A stretch of 32,731 bases of DNA from Candidatus Moranbacteria bacterium CG23_combo_of_CG06-09_8_20_14_all_35_22 (GCA_002772115.1 PCRW01000076.1:1802-34532); one strand, 5' to 3'. Counted from the first letter of the stretch, positions 7,096 to 13,502 are shown. Made by a program: numbers and translations. Notes: generated by a model from the letters alone, not told the origin.

Positions 7096-7124
7096 AGTAT
7101 AGCATACTATTTTTATTTTGTCAA
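7096..7124 (-). promoter_or_regulatory. promoter of the membrane protein / CCA-adding enzyme operon
   Basis: Minus strand TTGACA (7119-7124), 17-nt spacer, TATACT (7096-7101). Confidence 0.8.
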
Positions 7125-7206
7125 CCCTTTTTGATGATAATTTTGCATAATTTTGATATTTTGCTTTATATTAGCCTTAATTTTAAATAATCAAACAAAG
7201 GTTTAT

Positions 7207-7235
7207 TTGCTATTTTTCTTCCCCTGTGCTATAAT
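7207..7235 (+). promoter_or_regulatory. promoter of the TrmB-like gene, apparently leaderless
   Basis: TTGCTA (7207-7212), 17-nt spacer, TATAAT (7230-7235), then only 6 nt to the ATG at 7242. The transcript should begin at or within a base or two of the start codon. Confidence 0.75.
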
Positions 7236-7241
7236 TAAGCT

Positions 7242-7985
7242 ATGATAAAAAACATTTTCAAAAAACAGCTGATTGGTCTTGGTTTTAGTGATCACGAGGC
7301 GGATATCTATCTAGTTCTACTAGAAAATGGACATTCCTCGACTGGACCAATTATCAAAAAAACTAATTTGCATCGAAATATCGTCTATGAGACGCTAAAT
7401 AAGTTAGTTAACAAGAAATTCGTTTCTGAATCTAATCAACGAGGCATAAAACACTACAAAGCACTAAATCCAGAAAAAATATTGCATCATAAAGAAGAAC
7501 AATTCAATCTTGCTCAAAATTTAATCCCCCAACTTAAGGATTTACAAACAAAAGAAAAAGTTGAAGTAGTTTTATATGAAGGTTTAAGCGGTTTTCAGAC
7601 AGCTCTTAAAAACGCAATTGATAGAATTACTCCCAATCAAAATATATTGGTTTTAGCAACTGGAGGAGAATTTTTTTACAAAAATATTGGCAATGCTCTT
7701 AAATATTACGACAAAAAAAGAAAAGAGAAAAAAATCAATATCAAAATGATTTATCAATCTTCCAAAAACGAAAGCCTGGCAAAAACTACACGCCTTAGAC
7801 CACTTATGGAAGTTAAATATATTGAATCTCCTTTTTTGCCAATTTCTGAAATTGAAATTATGGAAAATACAATTTTAATGCAAATTTATTCTGATCCTCC
7901 TGTGGTAATTGAAATATCCAGCAAAGAAGTCGCCGATAGTTACAGAAATCATTTTACTGATCTTTGGGAGAAAGCTGAAAAATAA
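7242..7985 (+). CDS. TrmB-family transcriptional regulator
   Basis: A 247-residue protein. The N-terminal winged HTH is typical of TrmB (LIGLGFSDHEADIYLVLLEN, then NLHRNIVYETLNKLVNKKFV, then HYKALNPEKIL). A coiled segment and a C-terminal effector-type domain follow (VVLYEGLSGFQTALKNAID). Archaeal TrmB proteins regulate sugar transport and metabolism; CPR genomes contain many such regulators whose ligands are unknown. The promoter is leaderless and a terminator follows, so the gene is monocistronic and divergent from the membrane-protein operon. Confidence 0.85.
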   Translation: MIKNIFKKQLIGLGFSDHEADIYLVLLENGHSSTGPIIKKTNLHRNIVYETLNKLVNKKFVSESNQRGIKHYKALNPEKILHHKEEQFNLAQNLIPQLKDLQTKEKVEVVLYEGLSGFQTALKNAIDRITPNQNILVLATGGEFFYKNIGNALKYYDKKRKEKKINIKMIYQSSKNESLAKTTRLRPLMEVKYIESPFLPISEIEIMENTILMQIYSDPPVVIEISSKEVADSYRNHFTDLWEKAEK

Positions 7986-8003
7986 TTCCTTTTAAAATCA
8001 CAA

Positions 8004-8033
8004 AAAAAATCACTACGCAGTGATTTTTTTTAT
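8004..8033 (+). terminator. intrinsic terminator of the TrmB-like gene
   Basis: AATCACT-ACGC-AGTGATT followed by eight T, about 20 nt after the stop. Confidence 0.85.
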
Positions 8034-8041
8034 TTGTTTTG

Positions 8042-8240
8042 TGTCCCCACCAAGAATCGAACTTGAATCTAGAGCTTCCGCCAAAGGCGGACAAGTAGGA
8101 GTCTCTGTTCCCCGCCTGCCATCGCCTGTGCCCTCGTCAAGAATCGAACTTGAATCTAGAGCTTAGGAGTCTCTTGTTCTATCCGTTGAACTACGAGGGC
8201 TCAGGCAAAGGCGGGCAGGTATCCATTGAACTATGAGGAC
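8042..8240 (-). pseudogene. tRNA-Arg(CCT) gene split by two insertions
   Basis: On the minus strand a 5' part GTCCTCATAGTTCAATGGAT (8221-8240) and a 3' part ending TGGGGAC (8043-8049) form a fully paired 7-bp acceptor stem (one G-U pair). The parts between them are separated by two foreign pieces. A 110-bp insertion in the D-loop (8111-8220) holds a complete second tRNA-Arg with GC-rich flanks. A 19-bp insertion in the anticodon loop (8078-8096) contains CCGCC-AAA-GGCGG. The anticodon and T-arm sequence closely match the nested intact copy. It is presumably non-functional. Confidence 0.8.
8129..8200 (-). tRNA. tRNA-Arg (anticodon CCT), nested inside a broken tRNA
   Basis: Minus strand: acceptor GCCCTCG/CGAGGGC, D-arm GTTC-AACGGATA-GAAC, anticodon loop CTCCTAA (anticodon CCT), T-arm TCAAG-TTCGATT-CTTGA, discriminator A. 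CCA is not encoded. It lies within the D-loop insertion of another tRNA-Arg remnant, between GC-rich flanks of the CCTGCC/GGCAGG type. Confidence 0.9.
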
Positions 8241-8245
8241 AATCG

Positions 8246-8872
8246 TTAGGTTAATTCTTTTTTAATAAATTTTATCATACTTATAATTAACTTGAATGAT
8301 TTTGTGCCGTTAGTGACTCTTACTCTGCACATACCATAAGGTAATTTTCCTTCTTTCTTTCCTTTTAGCACATTTACATTTACAATACTTTTTATGTTTA
8401 TTCTGCACACTTTTGCCCAATATTTTTTTGATTCATTGATATTTATACTATCATATATTCTTATTGAAACGCGCAAATCATCTTTATTAACACCAATCTC
8501 TTTTATGCAAGAAATGAATACGCGAATAAGATCTGGGTCACTATTAATAATATTCAAGTCTTTTTTTGTTCCCTCTCCCCAATAAATAGCCGCAAGAATT
8601 AAAAGTTTTTCTTTTTTTGAAATTTTTTTTAATAATTTTTTTGCATTATATTCAGATTCTTTCCATAATTTTTCGGCCCTAACAATACTACCTCCTTGCT
8701 TTCTTTTAAGAATATCCGCAAATTCAGGCAAAACAGCTACTTCTTTCGTATATCTCTGGATTGTAGATTTACCTCTTCCTAACACTGTGCAAATTTCAGA
8801 TATACTATGCCCTTTTTGACGAAGGTTTTTAATCTGATTAGCTTCTTTTTTTGTTATAATTTTTCCATTCAT
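8246..8872 (-). CDS. HTH plus LAGLIDADG-like endonuclease (homing-endonuclease type)
   Basis: A 208-residue protein. Residues 1-45 are a resolvase-like HTH (NQIKNLRQKGHSISEICTVL, then GRGKSTIQRYTKEV). Residues about 85-200 contain LLILAAIYWGEGTKK, reminiscent of a LAGLIDADG helix with an acidic residue, then NSDPDLIRVFISCIKEIG, RVSIRIYDS, KYWAKVCRI and YGMCRVRV. This layout is that of small LAGLIDADG-type homing endonucleases and related proteins. The gene lies between two copies of a tRNA-Arg 5' half (8221-8240 and 8911-8940), about 700 bp apart. That fits integration at a tRNA gene. The promoter is leaderless. Function is inferred from motif and context. Confidence 0.65.
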   Translation of the reverse strand: MNGKIITKKEANQIKNLRQKGHSISEICTVLGRGKSTIQRYTKEVAVLPEFADILKRKQGGSIVRAEKLWKESEYNAKKLLKKISKKEKLLILAAIYWGEGTKKDLNIINSDPDLIRVFISCIKEIGVNKDDLRVSIRIYDSININESKKYWAKVCRINIKSIVNVNVLKGKKEGKLPYGMCRVRVTNGTKSFKLIISMIKFIKKELT

Positions 8873-8878
8873 ATATCA

Positions 8879-8907
8879 ATTATAACATAACGAGCGATAT
8901 AATACAA
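8879..8907 (-). promoter_or_regulatory. promoter of the endonuclease gene, apparently leaderless
   Basis: Minus strand TTGTAT (8902-8907), 17-nt spacer, TATAAT (8879-8884), 6 nt to the ATG. The -35 abuts the tRNA 5'-half fragment. Confidence 0.7.
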
Positions 8908-8910
8908 GGA

Positions 8911-8940
8911 CGGATTTGCTCTATCCATTGAGCTATGAGG
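8911..8940 (-). pseudogene. tRNA 5'-half fragment
   Basis: Minus strand: CCTCATA plus D-arm GCTC-AATGGATA-GAGC, then the match to a tRNA ends. It closely resembles the 5' half at 8221-8240 and has no 3' half adjacent. It is probably a duplicated target-site fragment of the element carrying the endonuclease gene. Confidence 0.7.
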
Positions 8941-9028
8941 AAAAATAAAATAAAAAAACCTATACCTTTCAACTACACTATACTTATTGCCAGATAGTTA
9001 TTAAACTATGAAAAATTGTTAACTAAAA

Positions 9029-9637
9029 TTAAATTTTTTCAACCAAATCAGGATACTTTTCCAAAGCTTCTTGTTTCAGAAATTTAGCCTGCTTATAATA
9101 TTCATATCTTTTACCATATATTCCTTTCATCAATTCTTCTTTTGAATTTTGGTATTCTTCATATTTTCTTGCAGTGTTTTGTTGCTTAATTTCATCTAAA
9201 AAATATTGGATGTCCCCTTCAAAAGAAAAAGGCTCTGGATATTTATTAAGAAAATTTTCTGCATCTCTCGCATTAAGATTTTCATAATCATTTGCATTAT
9301 TTAAAACAAGATAGGCTACCATTTTTTCCATTTGTTTGTTTCCTAAAATTTTAGCAAATAATCCCGCTGGCTCATCCGGATTTACAGGCGCCTTGATACA
9401 GAGTAATAATTCTCTAAAATCATCTTCCATAATTTCTCCTTTAGCAATTTTTTCAATAACCTCATTTCTGATTTCATCTCTCACGCGAAATATTTTTTCT
9501 TCTAAAATTTCTGGTTTTCTTTCTTTAAGGTAAGCAATTATTTTATTTTGTTGTCTAATATTAGGTATTTCGCTTTTTTTATCTTCTTCGCTTTTGTGAA
9601 TAATTGTTATCCCCTCAAAACCTGGGTTATTAAGCAT
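9029..9637 (-). CDS. hypothetical charged protein
   Basis: A 202-residue, highly charged, mostly helical protein with no signal peptide or membrane helix. It has repeated Lys/Glu-rich helices (QQNKIIAYLKERKPEILEEK; KIFRVRDEIRNEVIEKIAKG) and a Tyr-rich C-terminal helix (KRYEYYKQAKFLKQEALEKY). There are no cysteine pairs or catalytic signatures. I do not recognise a family. It is transcribed in the same direction as the upstream tRNA-Ala and sits next to the tRNA/endonuclease locus, so it may be accessory. Confidence 0.5.
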   Translation of the reverse strand: MLNNPGFEGITIIHKSEEDKKSEIPNIRQQNKIIAYLKERKPEILEEKIFRVRDEIRNEVIEKIAKGEIMEDDFRELLLCIKAPVNPDEPAGLFAKILGNKQMEKMVAYLVLNNANDYENLNARDAENFLNKYPEPFSFEGDIQYFLDEIKQQNTARKYEEYQNSKEELMKGIYGKRYEYYKQAKFLKQEALEKYPDLVEKI

Positions 9638-9729
9638 AGTTTTATTTTTATAAATAATTATATTTTTCTAAAAACATTCATCCCTATTTATTTAAATTTA
9701 AAATTATTTAACAGGGTGAATTTTTTTAG

Positions 9730-9800
9730 TGGACCTATGGAGAATTGGACTCCAGACTGATCCATGCCATGGATCCGTAATACCACTTTACTATAGGCCC
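9730..9800 (-). tRNA. tRNA-Ala (anticodon GGC)
   Basis: Minus strand: acceptor GGGCCTA/TAGGTCC includes the G3-U70 pair that marks alanine tRNAs. D-arm GTAA/TTAC; anticodon stem GATCC/GGATC with loop ATGGCAT. CCA is not encoded. The T-loop reads TCCAATT rather than TTCRANN, so the usually invariant T55 is C, which is unusual. Confidence 0.85.
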
Positions 9801-9872
9801 AACATATTTTACACTAACCTAATCATATTTTATTTACTTCACTTGGTCAATGGTTTTTTTTGAAATTTACGC

Positions 9873-9878
9873 TATAAT
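9873..9878 (+). promoter_or_regulatory. -10 element 8 nt upstream of the O-antigen-ligase-like gene
   Basis: TATAAT, 8 nt before the ATG at 9887, again suggests a nearly leaderless mRNA. No convincing -35 is seen at 16-18 nt. Confidence 0.5.
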
Positions 9879-9886
9879 CAACTTAT

Positions 9887-11887
9887 ATGAGTAGTTTGAT
9901 TTCTAGATTTTGGAACAATTTCAAAACTCAACCAGATATGTGGTTCTTTTTTGGGTTTTTATTAACTTTTACGCTAAGTATTAGGAAAGTAATGTTATAC
10001 TTTCCAATCCAAGGAACTTTCAATGAATATTCCGGAGTGTTTATCTACCTTTCAGATGTTTTTCTAATTTTAACTCTAGTTTTCTGGTTTATATCTATAT
10101 TATGCAATGATTTTATTATTTTGTCAAGGTACAGGCTGTGGATAAGTAGTGCTTTCCACAAGTTACCCCCACACCAAAATTATAAATATAATCTCTATAA
10201 AATTAAGATTTATCTAAAAAATAGCCTCAAAATGAGAGCAAAGCGTATTTTTAATTTTTGGTGGAGGGGCATGTACATATTTTTACCTCTATTTTTAGTT
10301 TTTCTTTCTTTTTTATCAATTCTATGGTCGCAAAATCTGTCAATAGCCCTTTTCCGATCATTTAAGCTTTTGGAGTTTTATTTATTATATCTTTATATTA
10401 TTTTCAGATTTGTTTCAAAATTGTTCCACGCCCGCCTGCCAAAAAATTGTTCCGCGCCTATCTGCGACAATAATGTTCCACGCCCGCCTGCCGGCGAGGC
10501 AGGTGGAACATCCATCAATGAGAAGCAAGGATCAACCTCTAATTGTTCCACATGGAACAATTTTGGGCGGGTGGAACAATTTTGGGCGGGTGGAACAATT
10601 TGGTTATTTTTTAACATCATTATAATTTTAGGCTTATTTCAAGCCATAATCGGCATCATTCAATTTTTCCTACAAAAATCAATTGACCTATTTTGGCTTC
10701 GAGAAAGCCTAATTTCACCAGAAATCCTTGGGGTGGCTAAAGTAATCTTAAATGGAGAAAAATACATCCGCGCCTATGGCCTTATGACACATCCTAATGT
10801 TTTGGGTGGATTCTTACTATTTTCTATTGTTATCACATTATTATATAAAAAAATGTTCCATATGAAACATCAACTACCCCCCTCGCCTTTACAAGGAGAT
10901 GGGCAAGGGGTGAGGTTAAGCGATGTTCCACGTGGAACAATATCAGAAAAAAAGATATCTTCAATATCCAATTGTTCCACATGGAACAATTGGATATTTA
11001 GGCTTATTTTAGCCATTCAAATTTTAGCGCTAATCTTAACATTCTCAAAATCAGCCATAATTGGGCTCATTATCGCTCTTATATGCCTATCTGTGCCTGC
11101 CCGCCAAAAAAATGTTCCATGTGGAACACTATCAAAAGAAGAGTTTTATCCAAATTCAAATTGTTCCACGTGGAACAATTCTAAAATACACCTCACCCAA
11201 TCCCTCTCCTTATTAAGGAGAAAGTGGCTCAAGATGTTCCATGTGGAACATTTGAAATTAATAATCCTCTCGGTCTTAATTATTTTAGTATCCATATTTT
11301 TCATAATTAAACCCAATTTGAATTCTTTATTTTTTAATTCCCTAAATGAACGCCTATTTTATCTAAATGTTCCATATGGAACATTTGAGAGTGATCTAGT
11401 ATTGGGAATTGGCGCCGGACAATCAGTCCTAATGATGCAAAAATTTTACTCACAAACTTTAGAATTCTGGCAATATCAGCCTATTCATAATGTTTTTCTA
11501 CTAATATTTAGCGAGTTAGGCTTAATCGGTCTAGGGTTATTTATTTGGTGGTTGTGGAAATTGTTCCACGTGGAACAATTTGAAAATTCACCTCATCCTA
11601 ACCTTCTCCTTATTAAGGAGAAGGAACTTGCCCCCCTCTCCTTTATAAGGAGAGGGGCAGGGGGTGAGGTTAAAATTGTTCCACATGGAACAATAGAAAA
11701 TAACGACTACATATTACACAATAATAATATATATTTGTCAAGTATAATATTCTCTCGATATTTCCAAAGAATTCTTTTAGGTCTTATTTTTATCATGCTT
11801 TTTGACCATTATATCTGGGATATCCAACAGGGGAGCCTCCTATTCTGGCTAACCGCCGGCTTTGTTGCTGGAATAAGCAGGAAATAA
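9887..11887 (+). CDS. O-antigen ligase / Wzy-polymerase-like membrane protein with many repeat insertions
   Basis: A 666-residue polytopic membrane protein. The O-antigen ligase (WaaL/Wzy_C) signature is spread over AYGLMTHPNVLGGFLLFS, LALILTFSKSAIIGLIIALI, LVLGIGAGQSVLMM and HNVFLLIFSELGLIGLGLFI. Such enzymes polymerise or transfer glycan chains at the outer face of the cytoplasmic membrane. Around a dozen hydrophobic helices are expected. The usual length is about 400-450 residues; the excess lies in loops between residues about 178 and 602. There, short palindromes are translated in different frames into peptides such as NCSTWNN, NVPRGT, MFHVEH, LFHVEQF and PLSFIRRGAGGE. No stop codon or frameshift arises. 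It is monocistronic after tRNA-Ala. Confidence 0.85.
   Translation: MSSLISRFWNNFKTQPDMWFFFGFLLTFTLSIRKVMLYFPIQGTFNEYSGVFIYLSDVFLILTLVFWFISILCNDFIILSRYRLWISSAFHKLPPHQNYKYNLYKIKIYLKNSLKMRAKRIFNFWWRGMYIFLPLFLVFLSFLSILWSQNLSIALFRSFKLLEFYLLYLYIIFRFVSKLFHARLPKNCSAPICDNNVPRPPAGEAGGTSINEKQGSTSNCSTWNNFGRVEQFWAGGTIWLFFNIIIILGLFQAIIGIIQFFLQKSIDLFWLRESLISPEILGVAKVILNGEKYIRAYGLMTHPNVLGGFLLFSIVITLLYKKMFHMKHQLPPSPLQGDGQGVRLSDVPRGTISEKKISSISNCSTWNNWIFRLILAIQILALILTFSKSAIIGLIIALICLSVPARQKNVPCGTLSKEEFYPNSNCSTWNNSKIHLTQSLSLLRRKWLKMFHVEHLKLIILSVLIILVSIFFIIKPNLNSLFFNSLNERLFYLNVPYGTFESDLVLGIGAGQSVLMMQKFYSQTLEFWQYQPIHNVFLLIFSELGLIGLGLFIWWLWKLFHVEQFENSPHPNLLLIKEKELAPLSFIRRGAGGEVKIVPHGTIENNDYILHNNNIYLSSIIFSRYFQRILLGLIFIMLFDHYIWDIQQGSLLFWLTAGFVAGISRK
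10474..10510. repeat. parS-like palindrome split at its centre by a GC-rich palindrome
   Basis: TGTTCCAC (10474-10481) and GTGGAACA (10503-10510) are separated by 21 bases of the CCCGCCTGCCGGCGAGGCAG type. One repeat is nested in the exact middle of another. Confidence 0.8.
10877..10917. repeat. CTCTCCTT-AAGGAGAG family, copy 1 (degenerate)
   Basis: The palindromic centre CGCCTTTACAAGGAGATGGG is followed by GGGGTGAGGTT. Other copies are at 11191-11224, 11591-11626, 11631-11671, 30370-30405 and 32285-32321. Confidence 0.75.
11191..11224. repeat. CTCTCCTT-AAGGAGAG family, copy 2
   Basis: CCTCACCC followed by CTCTCCTTATTAAGGAGAAA, in frame within the membrane protein. Confidence 0.75.
11591..11671. 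repeat. CTCTCCTT-AAGGAGAG family, copies 3 and 4 back to back
   Basis: Two adjacent copies in opposite polarity: CCTCATCC then CTTCTCCTTATTAAGGAGAAG (11591-11626), and CTCTCCTTTATAAGGAGAG then GGGGGTGAGGTT (11631-11671). They encode PHPNLLLIKEKE and PLSFIRRGAGGE. Confidence 0.8.
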
Positions 11888-11904
11888 TTTTTTTTTAAGT
11901 TGAT

Positions 11905-11933
11905 AATTTACCAATGACAGTAAATGGTAAATT
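11905..11933. repeat. short inverted repeat after the O-antigen-ligase gene
   Basis: AATTTACCA (11905-11913) and TGGTAAATT (11925-11933) form a 9-bp stem without a T run. It is a weak hairpin of unknown role. Confidence 0.4.
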
Positions 11934-12045
11934 AGAAAAAATTGCTACAATAAATACAAAATGCTATATTAAAAATAGAATTAGAGCAATAAGTTCCCAT
12001 ATAAACGAGATATTCAAATAAATAAAACTTTTGGGAATTTCTACT

Positions 12046-12522
12046 ATGAATGATAAAAGTCCACAAAAAGAAGCTACAAGAAAAAGGTCTCTCGGTGAAC
12101 TGGGAGAATTGTTTGCTATAAAAGCTCTGGTTGATAATAAATTTGATAAAATTCGAAATCTTAATGACGATCATTTTAATGAAGCATTTGCGGATTTAAA
12201 ATGTGAAAAAAATGAAAAAAAATATGTTATTAGCGTCAAAGCTAGAAATAAATTTCAAAAAAACGGGAAGCTAAATAGTCGGTATAATCTCGGTTCAAAT
12301 GCTTATCAAAAGGCAAAGATAGCAGAGGCAAAATATCATGCAAAAGCATATTGGATGGCAATTCAATTTGATAAGAATTTTTTTTCAATTTATTTCGGTT
12401 CTTTATCGGAATTAAATGGTTCTAAGGCAATTCCGGTAAATAAATGTGAAAAGGGCCAATTAGGTTCAATACTAGTTAATAATCAATGTCATTATTTTGA
12501 TTTCGAATTTTATACAAATTAA
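12046..12522 (+). CDS. putative PD-(D/E)XK-type nuclease or Holliday-junction-resolvase-like protein
   Basis: A 158-residue soluble protein. LGELGELFAIKALVDNKFDK gives the N-terminal helix with a glutamate, then DHFNEAFADLKCEK, then KKYVISVKAR resembles the D-x(n)-(E/V)xK core of PD-(D/E)XK nucleases and group I restriction-like proteins. The order helix-Asp-strand-K fits the fold, but the canonical E in ExK is replaced (SVKAR). The assignment is therefore tentative. The ATG at 12046 is chosen over a TTG at 12031. It stands alone between the O-antigen-ligase gene and a methyltransferase. Confidence 0.45.
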   Translation: MNDKSPQKEATRKRSLGELGELFAIKALVDNKFDKIRNLNDDHFNEAFADLKCEKNEKKYVISVKARNKFQKNGKLNSRYNLGSNAYQKAKIAEAKYHAKAYWMAIQFDKNFFSIYFGSLSELNGSKAIPVNKCEKGQLGSILVNNQCHYFDFEFYTN

Positions 12523-12548
12523 AACTATATCTGGCACTGCACATAACA

Positions 12549-12607
12549 GCGTGTATGCGATTACGCTTCGCTTTACCCATATTACTAACGCAACATCGTA
12601 TACATGC
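12549..12607. repeat. imperfect inverted repeat in the 12.5-12.7 kb spacer
   Basis: GCGTGTATGCGAT (12549-12561) and ATCGTATACATGC (12595-12607) pair with two G-T positions and enclose a TTACGCTTCGC segment. It is more GC-rich than its surroundings. It looks like a remnant of a repeat element. Confidence 0.5.
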
Positions 12608-12708
12608 AAACTTTCAGCAAAATAAATTTTATCTTAATGGTAATTTAAATTTCCATGAGTTAAGTCAAGAAGCAGAAAAAACTGATTAATTTTATATGCA
12701 ATAAAAAT

Positions 12709-13278
12709 ATGAAAGGATTAATGACTTACAAAGATTATCAATTACTTCTCAAAGGAGATTTGGGCAAATACTATGAGGGTCGTTGGGAATATTTTAAAGA
12801 AGTTATAGAGATCATTAAAAATGAAAAAATTAAATCTGTTTTGGAAATTGGTCCTGCTCAAGAACCAATTGTCAAAAATTGTGATGTAATGGTAAAGCCA
12901 GAAGATGATATGTGGGGAAGACCGAAAAATGTTTTTTTTCAAAAAGAATATTTACATAACGCGACTGAAAAACCTTGGCCGATAAAAGATAAGCAATATG
13001 ACTTACTCATAGCTCTTCAGGTTTGGGAACATTTGGACAATAAGCAAAGCAGGGCTTTTCGAGAAGTAATGCGAGTATCAAAAATGGCCGTACTTAGTTT
13101 TCCATACTTGTGGAATTGTCCAAAAGATAGTAGAAATTATCCAGCCCATCATATGCTAGACGAAGAACTTATTAGCGATTGGATATTGAATATTAAACCA
13201 GAAAAGATTATTAGAATCCCAAGAACTGGTCCGGAAGTGAGTAAGGGACCAAGAATAATATATTTTTGGAAGTTTTAA
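12709..13278 (+). CDS. class I SAM-dependent methyltransferase-like protein
   Basis: A 189-residue protein with a Methyltransf_11-like core. Motif I is degenerate (KSVLEIGPAQEPIV), followed by YDLLIALQVWEHLDNKQSRA (motif II/post-I with the typical WEHL) and AFREVMRVSKMAVLSFPY. The C-terminal WILNIKPEKIIRIPRTG has no assigned function. The substrate is unknown; similar proteins occur near glycan genes. A second ATG at 12721 is preceded closely by AAAGGA and may be the true start. No repeat insertions are visible. Confidence 0.7.
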   Translation: MKGLMTYKDYQLLLKGDLGKYYEGRWEYFKEVIEIIKNEKIKSVLEIGPAQEPIVKNCDVMVKPEDDMWGRPKNVFFQKEYLHNATEKPWPIKDKQYDLLIALQVWEHLDNKQSRAFREVMRVSKMAVLSFPYLWNCPKDSRNYPAHHMLDEELISDWILNIKPEKIIRIPRTGPEVSKGPRIIYFWKF

Positions 13279-13331
13279 AAAAAAGAAAAATTAGGTATAA
13301 ATTATAACAATTATTTTAAAAGGAGGTCGCC

Positions 13332-13502
13332 ATGTTCCAAGTACCCGAGTATGTAGCAACTTGCAAAAAGTGTAAGAATGAATTTCCGGCATATGATGAA
13401 AATGCTATTAAGTGTCCTGGCTACTGTGAGTTACTTACACCTGAACCTTTAAAAAAAGACTGGCCGAAACTGCGGTCAGAGGAGGATTTGAAATTTTATT
13501 AG
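13332..13502 (+). CDS. small zinc-ribbon-like protein (56 residues)
   Basis: A short ORF with the strong Shine-Dalgarno sequence AGGAGG five bases before the ATG. It encodes MFQVPEYVATCKKCKNEFPA, then YDENAIKCPGYCELLTPEPL and a short charged tail. The CKKC and CPGYC pairs could bind one zinc ion. A strong terminator follows at once. The strong SD contrasts with most genes here and, with the terminator, supports a real gene despite its size. Function unknown. Confidence 0.65.
   Translation: MFQVPEYVATCKKCKNEFPAYDENAIKCPGYCELLTPEPLKKDWPKLRSEEDLKFY

Larger units (their letters stand above)
10421..11692. repeat. cluster of TGTTCCAYRTGGAACA palindromes (parS-like) inside the O-antigen-ligase gene
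   Basis: Ten 16-bp sites start at 10544, 10854 (one mismatch), 10924, 10973, 11113, 11162, 11235, 11368, 11562 and 11677. The centres are CACGTG (10924, 11162, 11562), CACATG (10544, 10973, 11677), CATGTG (11113, 11235) and CATATG (10854, 11368). Many are extended by AAT/ATT to about 22 bp. There are also half-sites at 10421-10460 and 10565-10595, and a split copy at 10474-10510. The CACGTG form equals the known bacterial parS consensus. Confidence 0.9.

Noticed and set aside
8078..8096. Insert in the tRNA-Arg anticodon loop considered as a spliceable intron
   Set aside because: At 19 bp it is far too short for a group I intron and belongs to the GC-rich palindrome family seen elsewhere. The D-loop of the same tRNA is also disrupted.
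7207..9889. Missing Shine-Dalgarno sites considered as evidence of wrong start codons
   Set aside because: The -10 elements are so close to the ATGs that leaderless translation explains the absence, and no alternative upstream starts exist.
10393..10625. Short reading frames on both strands across the repeat cluster
   Set aside because: They arise because the palindromes lack stop codons in most phases. The membrane protein frame is the only one with domain support.
10421..11692. Regularly recurring palindromes considered as a CRISPR array
   Set aside because: The spacing is irregular (49 to 194 bp), the repeats are only 16 bp and perfectly palindromic, and the whole region is an open reading frame for a membrane protein. 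No cas genes are present.
12540..12610. Inverted repeat considered as an integron attC site
   Set aside because: The pairing arms lack the GTTRRRY/RYYYAAC core ends, and no integrase of the integron type is nearby.
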